Assembly (NCBI RefSeq): GCF_014489575.1
Contig: NZ_CP060789.1
Span: 1,550,001-1,614,000, forward strand
Direction of reading: 5' to 3'
Length of the DNA: 64,000 nt
DNA from: Tessaracoccus defluvii
Lineage (GTDB): Bacteria; Actinomycetota; Actinomycetes; Propionibacteriales; Propionibacteriaceae
Positions 19,106-27,839 of this stretch are shown here, in pieces. A program made the position numbers and the translations under genes. The stretch's first letter is position 1, and each line of letters starts with the position of its first letter. The notes under the pieces are model-generated. The model made no database searches and had not been told where the DNA came from. It saw only the letters and a list, made by a program, of their open reading frames with translations.

Positions 19106-21061
19106 CTAGTCAACGAGGAGACCTTCGGGGATGACGTCGCCGTGGTTTCGGCGCAGGTAGTCCCGTGCGTCGTCGAGGGACGGGTCGTGCTGCAGGCTCT
19201 TCTGGAAGTAGTCGAGCCGGCGTTTCGCGTCGTCGATAATCTGGCCCCAGTCACGCACCCAGACCCTGACCTTCGCTCCCGACGCATCGGGGAGGTCAGG
19301 CTCGAACACGACCCCACGTTTCCGGTTCTTCTGGTTCGCCTCCTGACGGACGACGTCGTCGATCTCGCCCGTCACGAGCCAGAAGTCCCACTCCGTGGTG
19401 CTACTCGCAAACCGCGGGTCCTTGGCCACTGCCATCGCATACGCCTTGATCTGCGCCAGTTCCTTCTGCCCTGCTTGGATCTTCGGGGCCTTGAGCTCGA
19501 CGACGAGGTGCCGGTTCCGGTCGTGCTCGGTGGCAGCGACCGAGAGCAGGAGATCGAGCCGGCCCGACTTGCCGTCGAGCAGCTTCACGGGCGTCTTGTC
19601 GTTGCGCGGCTCGTCGAGCAGTTCACGGTGTCGATCGAGCGCGGCGGTCAGGCCCCGCTCGCTCACCATGAGGTTGTACTGCTCTCCAAAGACCCATAGT
19701 TCGCTCTCGAGGATCTTGTGGAGGTGGTCCCGCTCACCCACCATCTTGCTCGTCTCGGGGTCGAAGACCATGAGCTCGAGGGCGCGGAGGAACTCGAGCC
19801 GGTTGGTGACGTTGCTCGACGCCTGGATCACCCGCGACAGACTCGTGCGGCTGAGTAGACGCTCGAGCTGCTCCTTCTCGTCGGCGGGCAGCCCCACGTA
19901 CTCGTCGAGCAGGGCCGAAACATCGCTCGGCCGCTGCTGGAGCGACTCACGCAGGAGCCCGAGGGTGAGCCTCTTCTGCTTCTTGCCGCTTGGGATGTGC
20001 CTGCGGATCGACGTAGCGACCACATCGAAGGTCGCTCGCTCGACCTTCTCCTCCTCCGTCCCCGGCTCGCCCTGGTAGGGGTAGACGTTCCCTTCCTTCC
20101 ACTCCTCGACGAGCTCACGGCGACGCTGGGCGCGCCGGCCATCGAAGTGCTCGTCGAGCGTCCGGTCGACCTCCGCAAGCAGCATTCCGAGGACCGAGGG
20201 TGTGCTCTCGAGCTTCGCGAGGATCCACTCGTTGTGTTGTCCGGGCATCTCGTCCCAAATGACGTAGGCCGAGTAGCGGAAGTCGACGGCCGGCGCGGTG
20301 TCGAGCGCGTCCACCGGCACACCTTCGCCGTCGCAGAGGTGGACAGCGCGCTCATGGCCCGCTTTCCACTCGATGATCCGGAGCTTTGCTTGACGGGCGA
20401 CGGCCTCGTGCTCCCACTCGAGGTCGTAGGTGGTGTCGAAGTCGATGACGTCATCGGGCTTGATGCGCGAGCCGTCGAAAAGGACCTCGACATCGTCACG
20501 GGCGAGCAGATACGGCGCGAACGTCGCCGTGATCCGGTCGCGCGCCTTGTCGGCGTCGAGGCGATCCAGAGCATCACGGCCCGAAGCAACGAATCGCGTC
20601 CCAGTGCCGTCGTCGGTACCCACCGGGTCCGAAGCGTCGAAGTCGTTCCGGGCGTTGACCGAGGAACGGACGACTGAACGAAAACGCTTCCCGTCGACGC
20701 TGTCGGCGACGGTCGCCCATTGGATATCTGTGCCCAGGGCGAACGCCCGCAGCCGGCCTTGGCCGAAGCGGCCGTGCAGCGGGCGCTGCTCGCCTTTGCT
20801 GCGACCTGCCATCCACTTCCACGAGTTGCCGACCCACCGGAAGGCGGAGGACAGTTCCTCGGGTGCCATGCCATGCCCGTCGTCGGTGACCTCGACGCCG
20901 ATCACGCCGTCGGCCTCGTTGCGGTGCAAAGCGACCGCGACGGAGTGGGCATCGGCGTCGAGGCTGTTCCACACGAGCTCTACGACCGCCTTGACCGGAT
21001 CATTCTCGTGGGCGAGCCTCTCGACGAGGTCGTTGCCGGCCTCCAGGGAAATACGAGCCAT
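19106..21061 (-). CDS. GHKL (Hsp90-like) ATPase fused to a PD-(D/E)XK-like nuclease domain
   Basis: 651 aa. The N-terminal GHKL ATP-binding site is clear: E28, N32 and D35 in VVELVWNSLDA, then TDDGHGMAPEEL at 59-70 and GRFGQGRLRAF at 98-108. The middle (~200-450) is helical and unassigned. Near the C-terminus, D503 in GRLDLLLS and E522-L-K524 in LVVELKAP, followed by QIKAYAMAV, form the D...ExK core of a PD-(D/E)XK nuclease. An ATP-gated clamp carrying a nuclease is the simplest reading, acting on DNA. The gene starts 8 bp after the DUF262-HNH stop, so the two are translationally close. I cannot tie it to a named defence system. Confidence 0.8.
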   Translation of the reverse strand: MARISLEAGNDLVERLAHENDPVKAVVELVWNSLDADAHSVAVALHRNEADGVIGVEVTDDGHGMAPEELSSAFRWVGNSWKWMAGRSKGEQRPLHGRFGQGRLRAFALGTDIQWATVADSVDGKRFRSVVRSSVNARNDFDASDPVGTDDGTGTRFVASGRDALDRLDADKARDRITATFAPYLLARDDVEVLFDGSRIKPDDVIDFDTTYDLEWEHEAVARQAKLRIIEWKAGHERAVHLCDGEGVPVDALDTAPAVDFRYSAYVIWDEMPGQHNEWILAKLESTPSVLGMLLAEVDRTLDEHFDGRRAQRRRELVEEWKEGNVYPYQGEPGTEEEKVERATFDVVATSIRRHIPSGKKQKRLTLGLLRESLQQRPSDVSALLDEYVGLPADEKEQLERLLSRTSLSRVIQASSNVTNRLEFLRALELMVFDPETSKMVGERDHLHKILESELWVFGEQYNLMVSERGLTAALDRHRELLDEPRNDKTPVKLLDGKSGRLDLLLSVAATEHDRNRHLVVELKAPKIQAGQKELAQIKAYAMAVAKDPRFASSTTEWDFWLVTGEIDDVVRQEANQKNRKRGVVFEPDLPDASGAKVRVWVRDWGQIIDDAKRRLDYFQKSLQHDPSLDDARDYLRRNHGDVIPEGLLVD

Positions 21062-21069
21062 GGCGCTGC

Positions 21070-22236
21070 CTACCGGTTGCCCTTGGTGCGGTTGTGCGTC
21101 TGGCAGAGCATCGTCAGGTTGGCCAGGCTCGTCGATCCGCCCTTCGACCAGGCGGTCACATGATCGGCGTCCATCTCGTTCTGCTTGTAGATCCGGGCCT
21201 TGTTACTGTCCCCGGCGATCGCGCACAGCGGGCAGTTCGACTCGCCCGCAGCCTTGGCCTTCGTCGTCTGCCGCTCGTAGGCGACACGCTTGTCCTTAGC
21301 CTCGAACAGACGGACGTCGAGCAACTGGGGCCTCATCTCGCCGTCGAGCAGGTACTCGTAGATTCCCTTCGGGCTGTGCACCGCAGGGTCGGAGCGAAGC
21401 TCGTTGACCCTGACCTCAAGCTTCGCCGGGCTGTAGGACGTCGTGTGGTGCGCGTTGTAGAGTCGGCCCCAATCAAGGCCGCGCATCTCCTTGTCCGGGG
21501 GTCGGATGAAGACGCCGGCGACCCAGTCGATGACCGAGGTGAAGTAGTTCTTCAGCTCGGCGATGTCGGCATCTTGGCGATGCTGGGCGAGGTAGGCGTC
21601 GATGGTCAGGCCCTTCGCGGCGGCGACCCACTCGAGCGCTTCCTCGAGGATCTGCTGGCGCTTGGGGTCGCCGCCCACGTACGCCTGCCACTTCTGCATG
21701 TTCGCGTTGTTGGAGTTGGAGTACTCGGCTTTGGCCTTGGTGACGAACGGGCCGGAGTAAATCGCGTTGAGCAACTCCTGCCTGTTCAGCGGGACGCCGG
21801 CGATATTGATCGTCTGGAACCAGGCCTTGATCTCGTCCTCGGTGCCGTCGCACTCGTAGATGTCGAGCTTGGCGTCGAGGATCCTGCGCTGGAGGTTGAC
21901 AGGCAGCGACGAGAACGTCTGCTCCTTACCGCCGACCTTGATGGCGAACTTTCCGGTGACGAACCGGCCGACGCTGGTGATGCGCTGCTGGCCGTCGAGT
22001 ACTTCGAGTGTGGAGCCCTCGACGTTGAAGTAGATGAGCCCGAGTGGGTACTCCTTGAGCAGCGAGTCGATCACCGCGACGTCGCGCTTGCCGTCGTTGT
22101 AGATGTAGTTGCGCTGGTACTCAGGCTGGATGACGAGCCTGCCATCGAGTCCGAACAGGCCCTTGCCCTCCAGCTCGTTGTAGACGAAGCCCTTGAGTAC
22201 TTGCTCGACGGTGTAGTGCCTGAGCTCGGTATCCAT
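21070..22236 (-). CDS. DUF262 and HNH endonuclease domain protein (GmrSD-like)
   Basis: 388 aa. The N-terminal DUF262 (ParB/GmrS-like) part shows [10 protein letters not shown] near residues 37-46 and the DGQQR signature at 81-85. The C-terminal ~55 residues are an HNH/McrA-like nuclease: CPLC at 335-338, DH at 358-359, then [18 protein letters not shown] with Asn, Cys and His ligands. Proteins of this type (GmrSD, BrxU, SspE relatives) use NTP binding at DUF262 to license DNA cutting, often according to DNA modification. Its ATG overlaps the methyltransferase stop by one base, so the two are co-translated and likely form a modification/restriction pair. Confidence 0.9.
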   Translation of the reverse strand: MDTELRHYTVEQVLKGFVYNELEGKGLFGLDGRLVIQPEYQRNYIYNDGKRDVAVIDSLLKEYPLGLIYFNVEGSTLEVLDGQQRITSVGRFVTGKFAIKVGGKEQTFSSLPVNLQRRILDAKLDIYECDGTEDEIKAWFQTINIAGVPLNRQELLNAIYSGPFVTKAKAEYSNSNNANMQKWQAYVGGDPKRQQILEEALEWVAAAKGLTIDAYLAQHRQDADIAELKNYFTSVIDWVAGVFIRPPDKEMRGLDWGRLYNAHHTTSYSPAKLEVRVNELRSDPAVHSPKGIYEYLLDGEMRPQLLDVRLFEAKDKRVAYERQTTKAKAAGESNCPLCAIAGDSNKARIYKQNEMDADHVTAWSKGGSTSLANLTMLCQTHNRTKGNR

Positions 22237-23399
22237 CAGGCGTCCTTCCGGCGGATGAGGATGCGTTTGAAGACCGCCTGCTTCGTGCTCTCAATGCCGA
22301 GCTTGGTCCGCCCCTGACTGCCGGCGAACTCGGGCCCGAGCGGAGTGATGCCTAGGGCAGCACCAAGACGTCCCTCGCTGTTGCCTATGATCTCAAACTG
22401 GTCGGGGTTGTACCTGTCGAGGAACGTGATGGGCACGCCCATGACGCCGGCGTAGTCAGAGGGGATCGCGTCGGTGTACGGGACCTCGATCGCGTCGAAG
22501 TTCGCGTACCGCTGGTAGCCCTCATCGCCGCCGAGCTTCTTGATCAGTCGCTTGTTGAACCTGAGATTGTCATCCATTGTCATCAACTGCAGTGGCTCGT
22601 GCCGACGGCCGTGGTCGATGTTCGTGAACCAGCAGGAGTTGCCCAGCCGCGTGTAGTCACGCTCGTCGTCCGATGGGTAGCCGAGCTTCTTGGCCTTCAA
22701 TCGGTCTGCCTCCGACACCATCGAGCCCTTGGGGACGCCGAACACCATGTCGCTGCTGTTGGCTGTCGCACCCTTCCACAGCCTGTTGGCCCTGATGTGA
22801 GGGAAGACCTCGGCGTACGTGATCGCGTTACTGCTGCCGACGACCGCGAAGCACTTGCCGCCGTCGACCAACCACGTGATGAACTCGCGGAACAGGCTGA
22901 ACGGCGGGTTGGTGATCACGATGTCGGCCTCATCACGCAGCGCGGTCACCTCGGCACTGCGGAAGTCCCCGTCGCCATTGAGGTACTCCCACTGCAGGTC
23001 GTCGATGTTGACGACGCCGTCGCCGTTGATGTCCTCCGGTTCGAGAACGAACTTCTTGCCATTGGCACGGGTCTTGGCGGCGTCGAACTTCGGGTCGTCA
23101 ATCTCAAAGAGAGTCGGCTCGTACGAGAACAGCGCCGGGTTGCTATCGGGGGCGTAAGAGGTCGAGATGAGCTTCTTGAGCCCGAGGTCGACGAAATGGA
23201 GGGCGAAGAACTTGGCGAAGTTCGACCACTCGGGGTCGTCACACGGCAGCAGAAGGACCTTGCCGCGGAACACGTCCGAGTCGTACTCAAGATAGGCGTT
23301 GACCTCTCGCTCGATGTCAGCCCACTGAGTGTAGAACTCATCGTTCTTCGCCGCCTTGGCCGCGTTGAGGCTCGAAGTCCGATTCGCGACCGTCGACAT
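22236..23399 (-). CDS. EcoRI-family adenine-specific DNA methyltransferase
   Basis: 387 aa from ATG 23399, which follows an AGGGGAG ribosome site. It begins with [20 protein letters not shown] and has [12 protein letters not shown] and [12 protein letters not shown] (catalytic NPPF at 164-167), the layout of M.EcoRI-like adenine methyltransferases. An unusual feature is [12 protein letters not shown] at 123-134, which matches an EF-hand/dockerin calcium loop (D-x-N-x-D-G-x-x-x-x-x-D). No EcoRI-type endonuclease is nearby; the DUF262-HNH protein directly downstream is the natural partner. First gene of the defence operon. Confidence 0.9.
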   Translation of the reverse strand: MSTVANRTSSLNAAKAAKNDEFYTQWADIEREVNAYLEYDSDVFRGKVLLLPCDDPEWSNFAKFFALHFVDLGLKKLISTSYAPDSNPALFSYEPTLFEIDDPKFDAAKTRANGKKFVLEPEDINGDGVVNIDDLQWEYLNGDGDFRSAEVTALRDEADIVITNPPFSLFREFITWLVDGGKCFAVVGSSNAITYAEVFPHIRANRLWKGATANSSDMVFGVPKGSMVSEADRLKAKKLGYPSDDERDYTRLGNSCWFTNIDHGRRHEPLQLMTMDDNLRFNKRLIKKLGGDEGYQRYANFDAIEVPYTDAIPSDYAGVMGVPITFLDRYNPDQFEIIGNSEGRLGAALGITPLGPEFAGSQGRTKLGIESTKQAVFKRILIRRKDA

Positions 23400-23518
23400 G
23401 CACTCCCCTTGAGACTCGCTGCACCACCGGATTGAGGCGCTGCTTCCTTGGCGTCATCGTATCGGGGAGGTCCGACAGAGTCCCGGAGACGAGGCCGACA
23501 GACGAAGCCACAGGGCCC

Positions 23519-24424
23519 TCAGACCACGCAGAGCGCGTGGATGAAGCCGATGGCCGACTCGACCCGGATGCGCAGCGCGCTCAGCTGGGTGATCGTGAAA
23601 CGACCGGCGTGCCCGTGGGTGCCGTTGTCGAACTCGCGGAAGAGTCCTAGGACATTGTCCATGTCCTCCTCTACGAGGTCCTCGATCGACTCCTCGTCGA
23701 TGCCCTTACGCCGCAGGAGGAATCCGACCTTGGCCCGTCGAGTTGGCACTCCCCTTTCGGTTCGGTCGCACGACGGATCCGCCTCGGCAACGCTTGAATC
23801 CGGTGCTGCGCCGTCTATCATCGCGATCAGCACTTCGCGCGCGCTCGTGCAGAAGTGACGGGCCGCGTCGGGGTTGCGCGGACTGAGGGAGAACAACGCC
23901 CCGGTCCACCGGTCGACGAGGTCATGTCCAAAGGCTGCGAGCTCGGTCTGCATGCTCGGGCCGCGCAGCTCGTCCTCAGTCGGGTCGTCCTCGACAGCGC
24001 CATCGCCGTCCATCGCATTGAGGAGGTAGGCGCTGTTCGCGGCCTCCTCGCTGCCGCGGTCGACGAGCTCACGGCCCGCCTGCGCGATCGTCCTGCCGGC
24101 CAGCCTCTCCTCGGTCGCTGCGTACGTGCGCGCGAGGGTCTCGACCGACAACCGGTACGTGACGAAGGTCGTCCCCACTGGGCGGGAGTTGAGCCTCCGG
24201 ACCTCTTGGTTGAGCCGGCGACGCTGATTCTCCACCTGGGCGTTGTGCGCACGCGCCTTGGCGTTGTATGTGCGCACCTCGCGGTTGTAGTCGTTCACAG
24301 CCTTCTTGATCGCCGCGTTGTGCCGACGCGCCTCGCGGTTGTAGTTCTCGATCGCCTGCTTCTGCTGGCGCTGCGCCTTGTTCACCGCGGCCTTGAACTG
24401 CGCTGGAGTCATCTTCCGGATCAT
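23519..24424 (-). CDS. Coiled-coil protein resembling predicted pPIWI-associating nucleases
   Basis: 301 aa from ATG 24424 (ATG 24412 is possible). Residues ~1-85 are a helical repeat with spaced YNREAR, YNREVR and HNAQV units. The C-terminal domain has ALFSLSPRNPDAARHFCTSAREVL, then PTRRAKVGFLL, and ends with REFDNGTHGHAGRF. This resembles the predicted pPIWI-associating nuclease (pP_pnuc) families known from short prokaryotic Argonaute/pPIWI and other defence loci. The family match is from memory and tentative. It lies 119 bp upstream of the methyltransferase on the same strand, so it may be first in the cluster or independent. No pPIWI gene is present in the window. Confidence 0.55.
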   Translation of the reverse strand: MIRKMTPAQFKAAVNKAQRQQKQAIENYNREARRHNAAIKKAVNDYNREVRTYNAKARAHNAQVENQRRRLNQEVRRLNSRPVGTTFVTYRLSVETLARTYAATEERLAGRTIAQAGRELVDRGSEEAANSAYLLNAMDGDGAVEDDPTEDELRGPSMQTELAAFGHDLVDRWTGALFSLSPRNPDAARHFCTSAREVLIAMIDGAAPDSSVAEADPSCDRTERGVPTRRAKVGFLLRRKGIDEESIEDLVEEDMDNVLGLFREFDNGTHGHAGRFTITQLSALRIRVESAIGFIHALCVV

Positions 24425-24894
24425 GATCTTGAGTATGACCGTGACCACCGACACTTCTGATCCAGAAGTACCTCTCGTTAAGAGCGTTCGACTTGAACCG
24501 AACACCTGCTCCTTCGATGCGGAGGTGGCTCAGCATGATCGCGTCTTCCCCACCTCGAGTTGCGCGGCCTCCCAGGCAGGCCTGATGCGCTTGCCCGCGA
24601 ACGCATTTTCCCGGGTCGACAATGTTCTCGCGAATACGTGCGCGCCGAACGCACCGACGACCCGTGCCTGTTGAGCGCCGATCTGACGTCCTGGATGAGA
24701 TGGCAAGGCGGCCGAAGGTCTCGGCAGCGCCCGCGTCGAATGGCGAGGTGACTTGTGGAGAGTCTGTAGCCCCGGTCGAGCGTCTCGGGGACGTCCGTCC
24801 TCTCTCCCATCTATCCTTGATGACGCGGGCGCAACCGTCCGCGGGCTGTCTTTCTAGTGGCCGCCCGGACTCCACGAAAGATGGACGTGAACGC
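24425..24894. promoter_or_regulatory. Divergent intergenic region with a perfect inverted repeat
   Basis: 470 bp between the divergent coiled-coil gene and the HEPN-like gene. ACTTCTG (24453-24459) and CAGAAGT (24463-24469) form a 7 bp perfect inverted repeat around ATC, 29 bp upstream of the coiled-coil start; a dimeric regulator could bind there. The rest shows no credible gene. Open frames exist on both strands but have no recognisable protein character. Confidence 0.4.
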
Positions 24895-25644
24895 GTGACG
24901 CCTACGCCTGCTAAACGTCGACCAGGGTTGCACCCCGCCCTCTCCAGGCGCCAAGGATTCGCCCTCCTCGAAGAGGCCGAGTCAGTGCGCAACCTGATGC
25001 GCGACGCCATCCGCGCGATCCGGGACATGCGCTACGTGAGCACCGCCGGCGACGCCGTCTTCTCCCTCGGGAGCATCGGCACGGAGAAGACGATGAAGAT
25101 CCTGCTTGGGTGCAGGGCAGTTGAGGACGCAGGCGCTTGGCCCACGAAGTCGGAGCTCGTTGGCTGGGGCCACGACATCGAGAAGCTGAACGCACGACTG
25201 CTGACCGCGATCGACGAGGGAGTCGAGCGCACCACGGCTACCGGGTACTCCGCGCGGCTCGCAGAGCGCGTCCGGGAGAGCACAATCATCCCCCTGCTAT
25301 TCGCGACCTTCGCCCGCTACGGGATGTCTGGGCGCTTCCACCACCTGGACATCCTCGCGACTGACGAGCCCGGCGAGCGCGACCAACCGTCCGAATACTG
25401 GGAGCGAGTGGAACTTCACGTCAGGGCGATCCGGCCTGAATTCCAAGAGATCCCGTACGGCGACAACCGCGCGCTGGACTCCTACGAGGAGCGTCTCCGC
25501 GGCTTCATCGCGAACGAACTGGACGCCTGGTGGTTCAACGTCCACCGGCTCGGCGTCCAGGGCTGCTTTGGCGAGCTAGGGAAGACAATCGGCTGGGAGA
25601 TCTGGGAGCCTGGTCGGCCTGAACCGAGCGCCGCACATGACTAG
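24895..25644 (+). CDS. All-helical protein, HEPN-like (tentative)
   Basis: 249 aa from GTG 24895; the frame stays open further upstream, so the start is uncertain. Predominantly helical. The stretch GTEKTMKILLG followed by SELVGWGHDIEKLNARL recalls HEPN domains, where a conserved Glu/Lys helix is followed by a helix with an H near an R/N catalytic site. HEPN proteins are common RNases or abortive-infection effectors in defence islands, which fits the location. The only plus-strand gene of the island core. Family assignment is weak; 'hypothetical' is the safe label. Confidence 0.45.
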   Translation: MTPTPAKRRPGLHPALSRRQGFALLEEAESVRNLMRDAIRAIRDMRYVSTAGDAVFSLGSIGTEKTMKILLGCRAVEDAGAWPTKSELVGWGHDIEKLNARLLTAIDEGVERTTATGYSARLAERVRESTIIPLLFATFARYGMSGRFHHLDILATDEPGERDQPSEYWERVELHVRAIRPEFQEIPYGDNRALDSYEERLRGFIANELDAWWFNVHRLGVQGCFGELGKTIGWEIWEPGRPEPSAAHD

Positions 25645-25760
25645 GCCGAAGGCTGCGAACCGTCCACAGCGAGCAAGGACGAGCAGGCGAATCGTACCGG
25701 TGCGGCGTGTCGACGAGACTGCCGAACCGCCTAGCGCGTGGTCATCCTCAGGAACGCGCG

Positions 25761-26051
25761 CTACGGGCGAACCGCTGCATCAGCGGCGAATATCTGTTTC
25801 TCCTGATACTTGTCCGTCGAAACGGGCGGAAGCGTGCTCGACTCGCTGACGACCGTCACCGACTTCGAGCCCCGCGTCAGCGCGACGTACAGCTCCTGCG
25901 CTTCATGGGCGGTCGGATCGAGGATGACTACCTCGTGGGCGGTCTTCAGATCGTCGTTCTTCGTTGCAGATGGCTTGCCTTCGAGGCACCGCTTCCGCTT
26001 GTCTGACGATACCAACACTGCATTTGACGACGACCTCGACCATGCTTGGGC
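25761..26051 (-). pseudogene. C-terminal remnant of a UvrD-like helicase
   Basis: About 96 codons without a start. KTAHEVVILDP followed by ELYVALTRGSKSVTVV is motif VI and its surroundings from UvrD/Rep-type superfamily 1 helicases (V-A-(L/V)-T-R). The body of the helicase is absent. Upstream sequence to 26320 is open in other frames but not recognisable. It marks decay at the right edge of the island. Confidence 0.7.
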
Positions 26052-26307
26052 GACGGCAGCGCCGCCTCCAGCTTCGACCTTTGCGGCGCTGGGCCGGTCA
26101 CCTTCTCGTCGAGTGTAGGCACAGCGCGCACCTCGCGGCGTCCGCCACTCACCTCGATGGTGCCAGTGTCCAGGTGGGCCCAGTGCCGACAGCCACGGCC
26201 AATCTGGCGGGGTGTCAAGTACTGCGTGTCAAGCGCTCTGCGTTGACAACCATCGCGTCGAGGGAAGTGGCACGGCCGAAGATCGGCGTCGGAGTGCCAG
26301 ACATCGA

Positions 26308-27137
26308 TCAAGAACGATTCCGCTGACACCTGGGGCAGAAGTGCGATGACCGGCCGTCGAACGGTTCACGACGGATCGGGGTTCCGCAGCGGTGACACCC
26401 CTCCCCTCGCGGCCGTAGGCGTCCAGTCCGCGGTCGAAGTAGCCCGACTCGCCGTTGACGTTGACGTACAGGGAGTCGAACGACGTGCCGCCCTGTTCGA
26501 GCGCCTCGGACATGACGTCGCGGGCGCAGCGCAGCAGCTCGACGGCCTTCCTGGGCCCGAGTTCGGTGGCGGGCAGCGCGTAGTGGACGCGGGCCCGCCA
26601 CAGCGCCTCGTCCGCGTAGATGTTGCCGATGCCGCTGACCAGCGACTGGTCCAGGATCGCCCGCTTCACGGACGTGCGACGCAGCCGCAACCGCTGGGCC
26701 ACCGCACGCTCGTCGAAGTCCTGGTCGAACGGGTCGAGCGCGATGTGCGGCACGGGATCCGCCGCGGCGTGGGGCCGCAGGTCGAGCCCGCCGAACATCC
26801 GCTGGTCGATGAAGCGGAGCTGGACACCGTCATCGAGATCGAACAGGACCCGGGTGTTGCGCAGCAGCGCGTCCGCGGGTCCGTTGACGCGGAAATGGCC
26901 GCTCATGCCGAGGTGGACGACGAGCGCGTCGTCGTCGAGGACCAGCCACATGAACTTGCCCCGGCGACGCACTGCGTCGATGCGGCGCCCGGTCAGGTCG
27001 GCGGCGAATCCATCCGCTCCGACGGGATGCGTGCGCACCGGGCGGGGGTGCAGGACGTCGACGCGGGTGACGGTGCGCCCGAGGGCGTGGGCCCCGAGCC
27101 CCCGCCGGACGACCTCGACCTCGGGAAGCTCAGGCAC
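26308..27137 (-). CDS. mutM: Formamidopyrimidine-DNA glycosylase MutM (frame break near 26404)
   Basis: Removes 8-oxoguanine and formamidopyrimidines and nicks the abasic site. The N-terminus [13 protein letters not shown] carries the catalytic Pro1 and Glu2 after Met removal; [13 protein letters not shown] is the helix-two-turn-helix. The frame breaks just before the zinc finger at CCCC 26403-26406. With one base added the protein continues [16 protein letters not shown]...CPRCQ and stops at 26308 (276 aa). As given, translation runs on to 26229 without zinc finger. The start overlaps the rnc stop by 8 bp. The last residues after CPRCQ come from island DNA. Confidence 0.93.
26321..26453. repeat. 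Direct repeat, copy 2 (mutM-side border of the island)
   Basis: 133 bp near-identical to 15670-15803, lying within the 3' end of mutM. Divergence begins at 26454 on one side and before 26321 on the other. This copy lacks one C in the run at 26403-26406. Confidence 0.85.
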
Positions 27138-27810
27138 CGGTCAGGCTCTGCACGGCGAGCCGCGCGGCGATCTGCTCGGCCCGCTTCTTGCTCGGGGCAG
27201 TGCCCTCGCCCGCCGGGTGGCCATCGACGACCACAACGGCGGTGAACTCACGCAGATGGTCAGGGCCGGTGCCGGTCACGTCGTAGCGGGGCAGGCCCCA
27301 GCCGCGCTCAGCGCAGCGTTCCTGCAGCACGGTCTTGAAGTCCGCGTAGTTGCCGTCGGCCTCCGAGGCGGCGATTCGCTCGTCGAGGAGGCTGTGGACG
27401 AAGCGGGAGGAGGCATCGGGGCCGGCGGACAGGTGCACGGCTCCGATGACGGCCTCCATGGTGTCGGCCAGGATCGAACGCTTGTCACGTCCGTTGGTGG
27501 CCAGCTCGCCCTTGCCGAGCAGCAGGTGCTCGCCGAGATGGAGCTCGCGGGCGACCTCGGCCAGCGCCACGGTGCTCACGACACTCGAACGCAGCTTCGC
27601 CAGCTGCCCCTCCGCCAGGGCGGGGTAGGTGCGATAGATGTGTTCGGTGACGATGATCTGCAGCACGGCGTCGCCGAGGAACTCGAGCCGCTCGTTCGAC
27701 TCGCCCTGCCCGTGCTCGTACGCGTAGCTGCGGTGCGTGAAGGACAACTCAAAGAGCTGGGCGTCAACCTCGACGCCCAGCTCCTTCAGCTGGTCCTGCA
27801 GTCTGCTCAA
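27130..27810 (-). CDS. rnc: Ribonuclease III
   Basis: Double-strand-specific endoribonuclease that processes rRNA precursors and structured RNAs. It has the signature [13 protein letters not shown], the second acidic site [12 protein letters not shown] and a C-terminal dsRNA-binding domain (DFKTVLQE ... [17 protein letters not shown]). The TTG at 27810 gives 226 aa, close to the usual length; the open frame upstream overlaps rpmF and has no ATG or GTG before that. It lies between rpmF and mutM on the same strand, the normal actinobacterial order. Confidence 0.95.
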   Translation of the reverse strand: MSRLQDQLKELGVEVDAQLFELSFTHRSYAYEHGQGESNERLEFLGDAVLQIIVTEHIYRTYPALAEGQLAKLRSSVVSTVALAEVARELHLGEHLLLGKGELATNGRDKRSILADTMEAVIGAVHLSAGPDASSRFVHSLLDERIAASEADGNYADFKTVLQERCAERGWGLPRYDVTGTGPDHLREFTAVVVVDGHPAGEGTAPSKKRAEQIAARLAVQSLTGA

Positions 27811-27839
27811 CCCGCTACCCGCGGGATGTGCGGTTGTGC

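Larger units (their letters stand above)
15670..26453. mobile_element. Genomic island inserted in the 3' end of mutM, carrying a putative defence cluster
   Basis: The borders are the ~133 bp mutM-tail repeats. The island's right copy supplies the working 3' end of mutM, while the left copy is an orphan tail. Contents from left to right: degenerate DNA, a truncated IS21-type istA, four minus-strand genes (AAA_13 ATPase, GHKL-nuclease, DUF262-HNH, EcoRI-type methyltransferase), a coiled-coil putative nuclease, a plus-strand HEPN-like gene and a helicase remnant. Base composition looks lower in GC than the flanks, most clearly in the AAA gene. No integrase, relaxase or phage gene is present, so mobilisation would need help, or the integrase has been lost. 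Confidence 0.75.

Noticed and set aside
22236..23399. Classic EcoRI-type R-M pair
   Set aside because: No EcoRI-like endonuclease is encoded next to the methylase; the neighbour is DUF262-HNH.
25946..26329. 127-codon minus-strand frame at the right island edge
   Set aside because: No recognisable domain, and it overlaps the helicase remnant in another frame. Probably not a gene.
26229..27137. MutM reading to the stop at 26229 (302 aa)
   Set aside because: The last ~55 residues are out-of-frame sequence; the conserved zinc finger lies in the other frame and ends at 26308.
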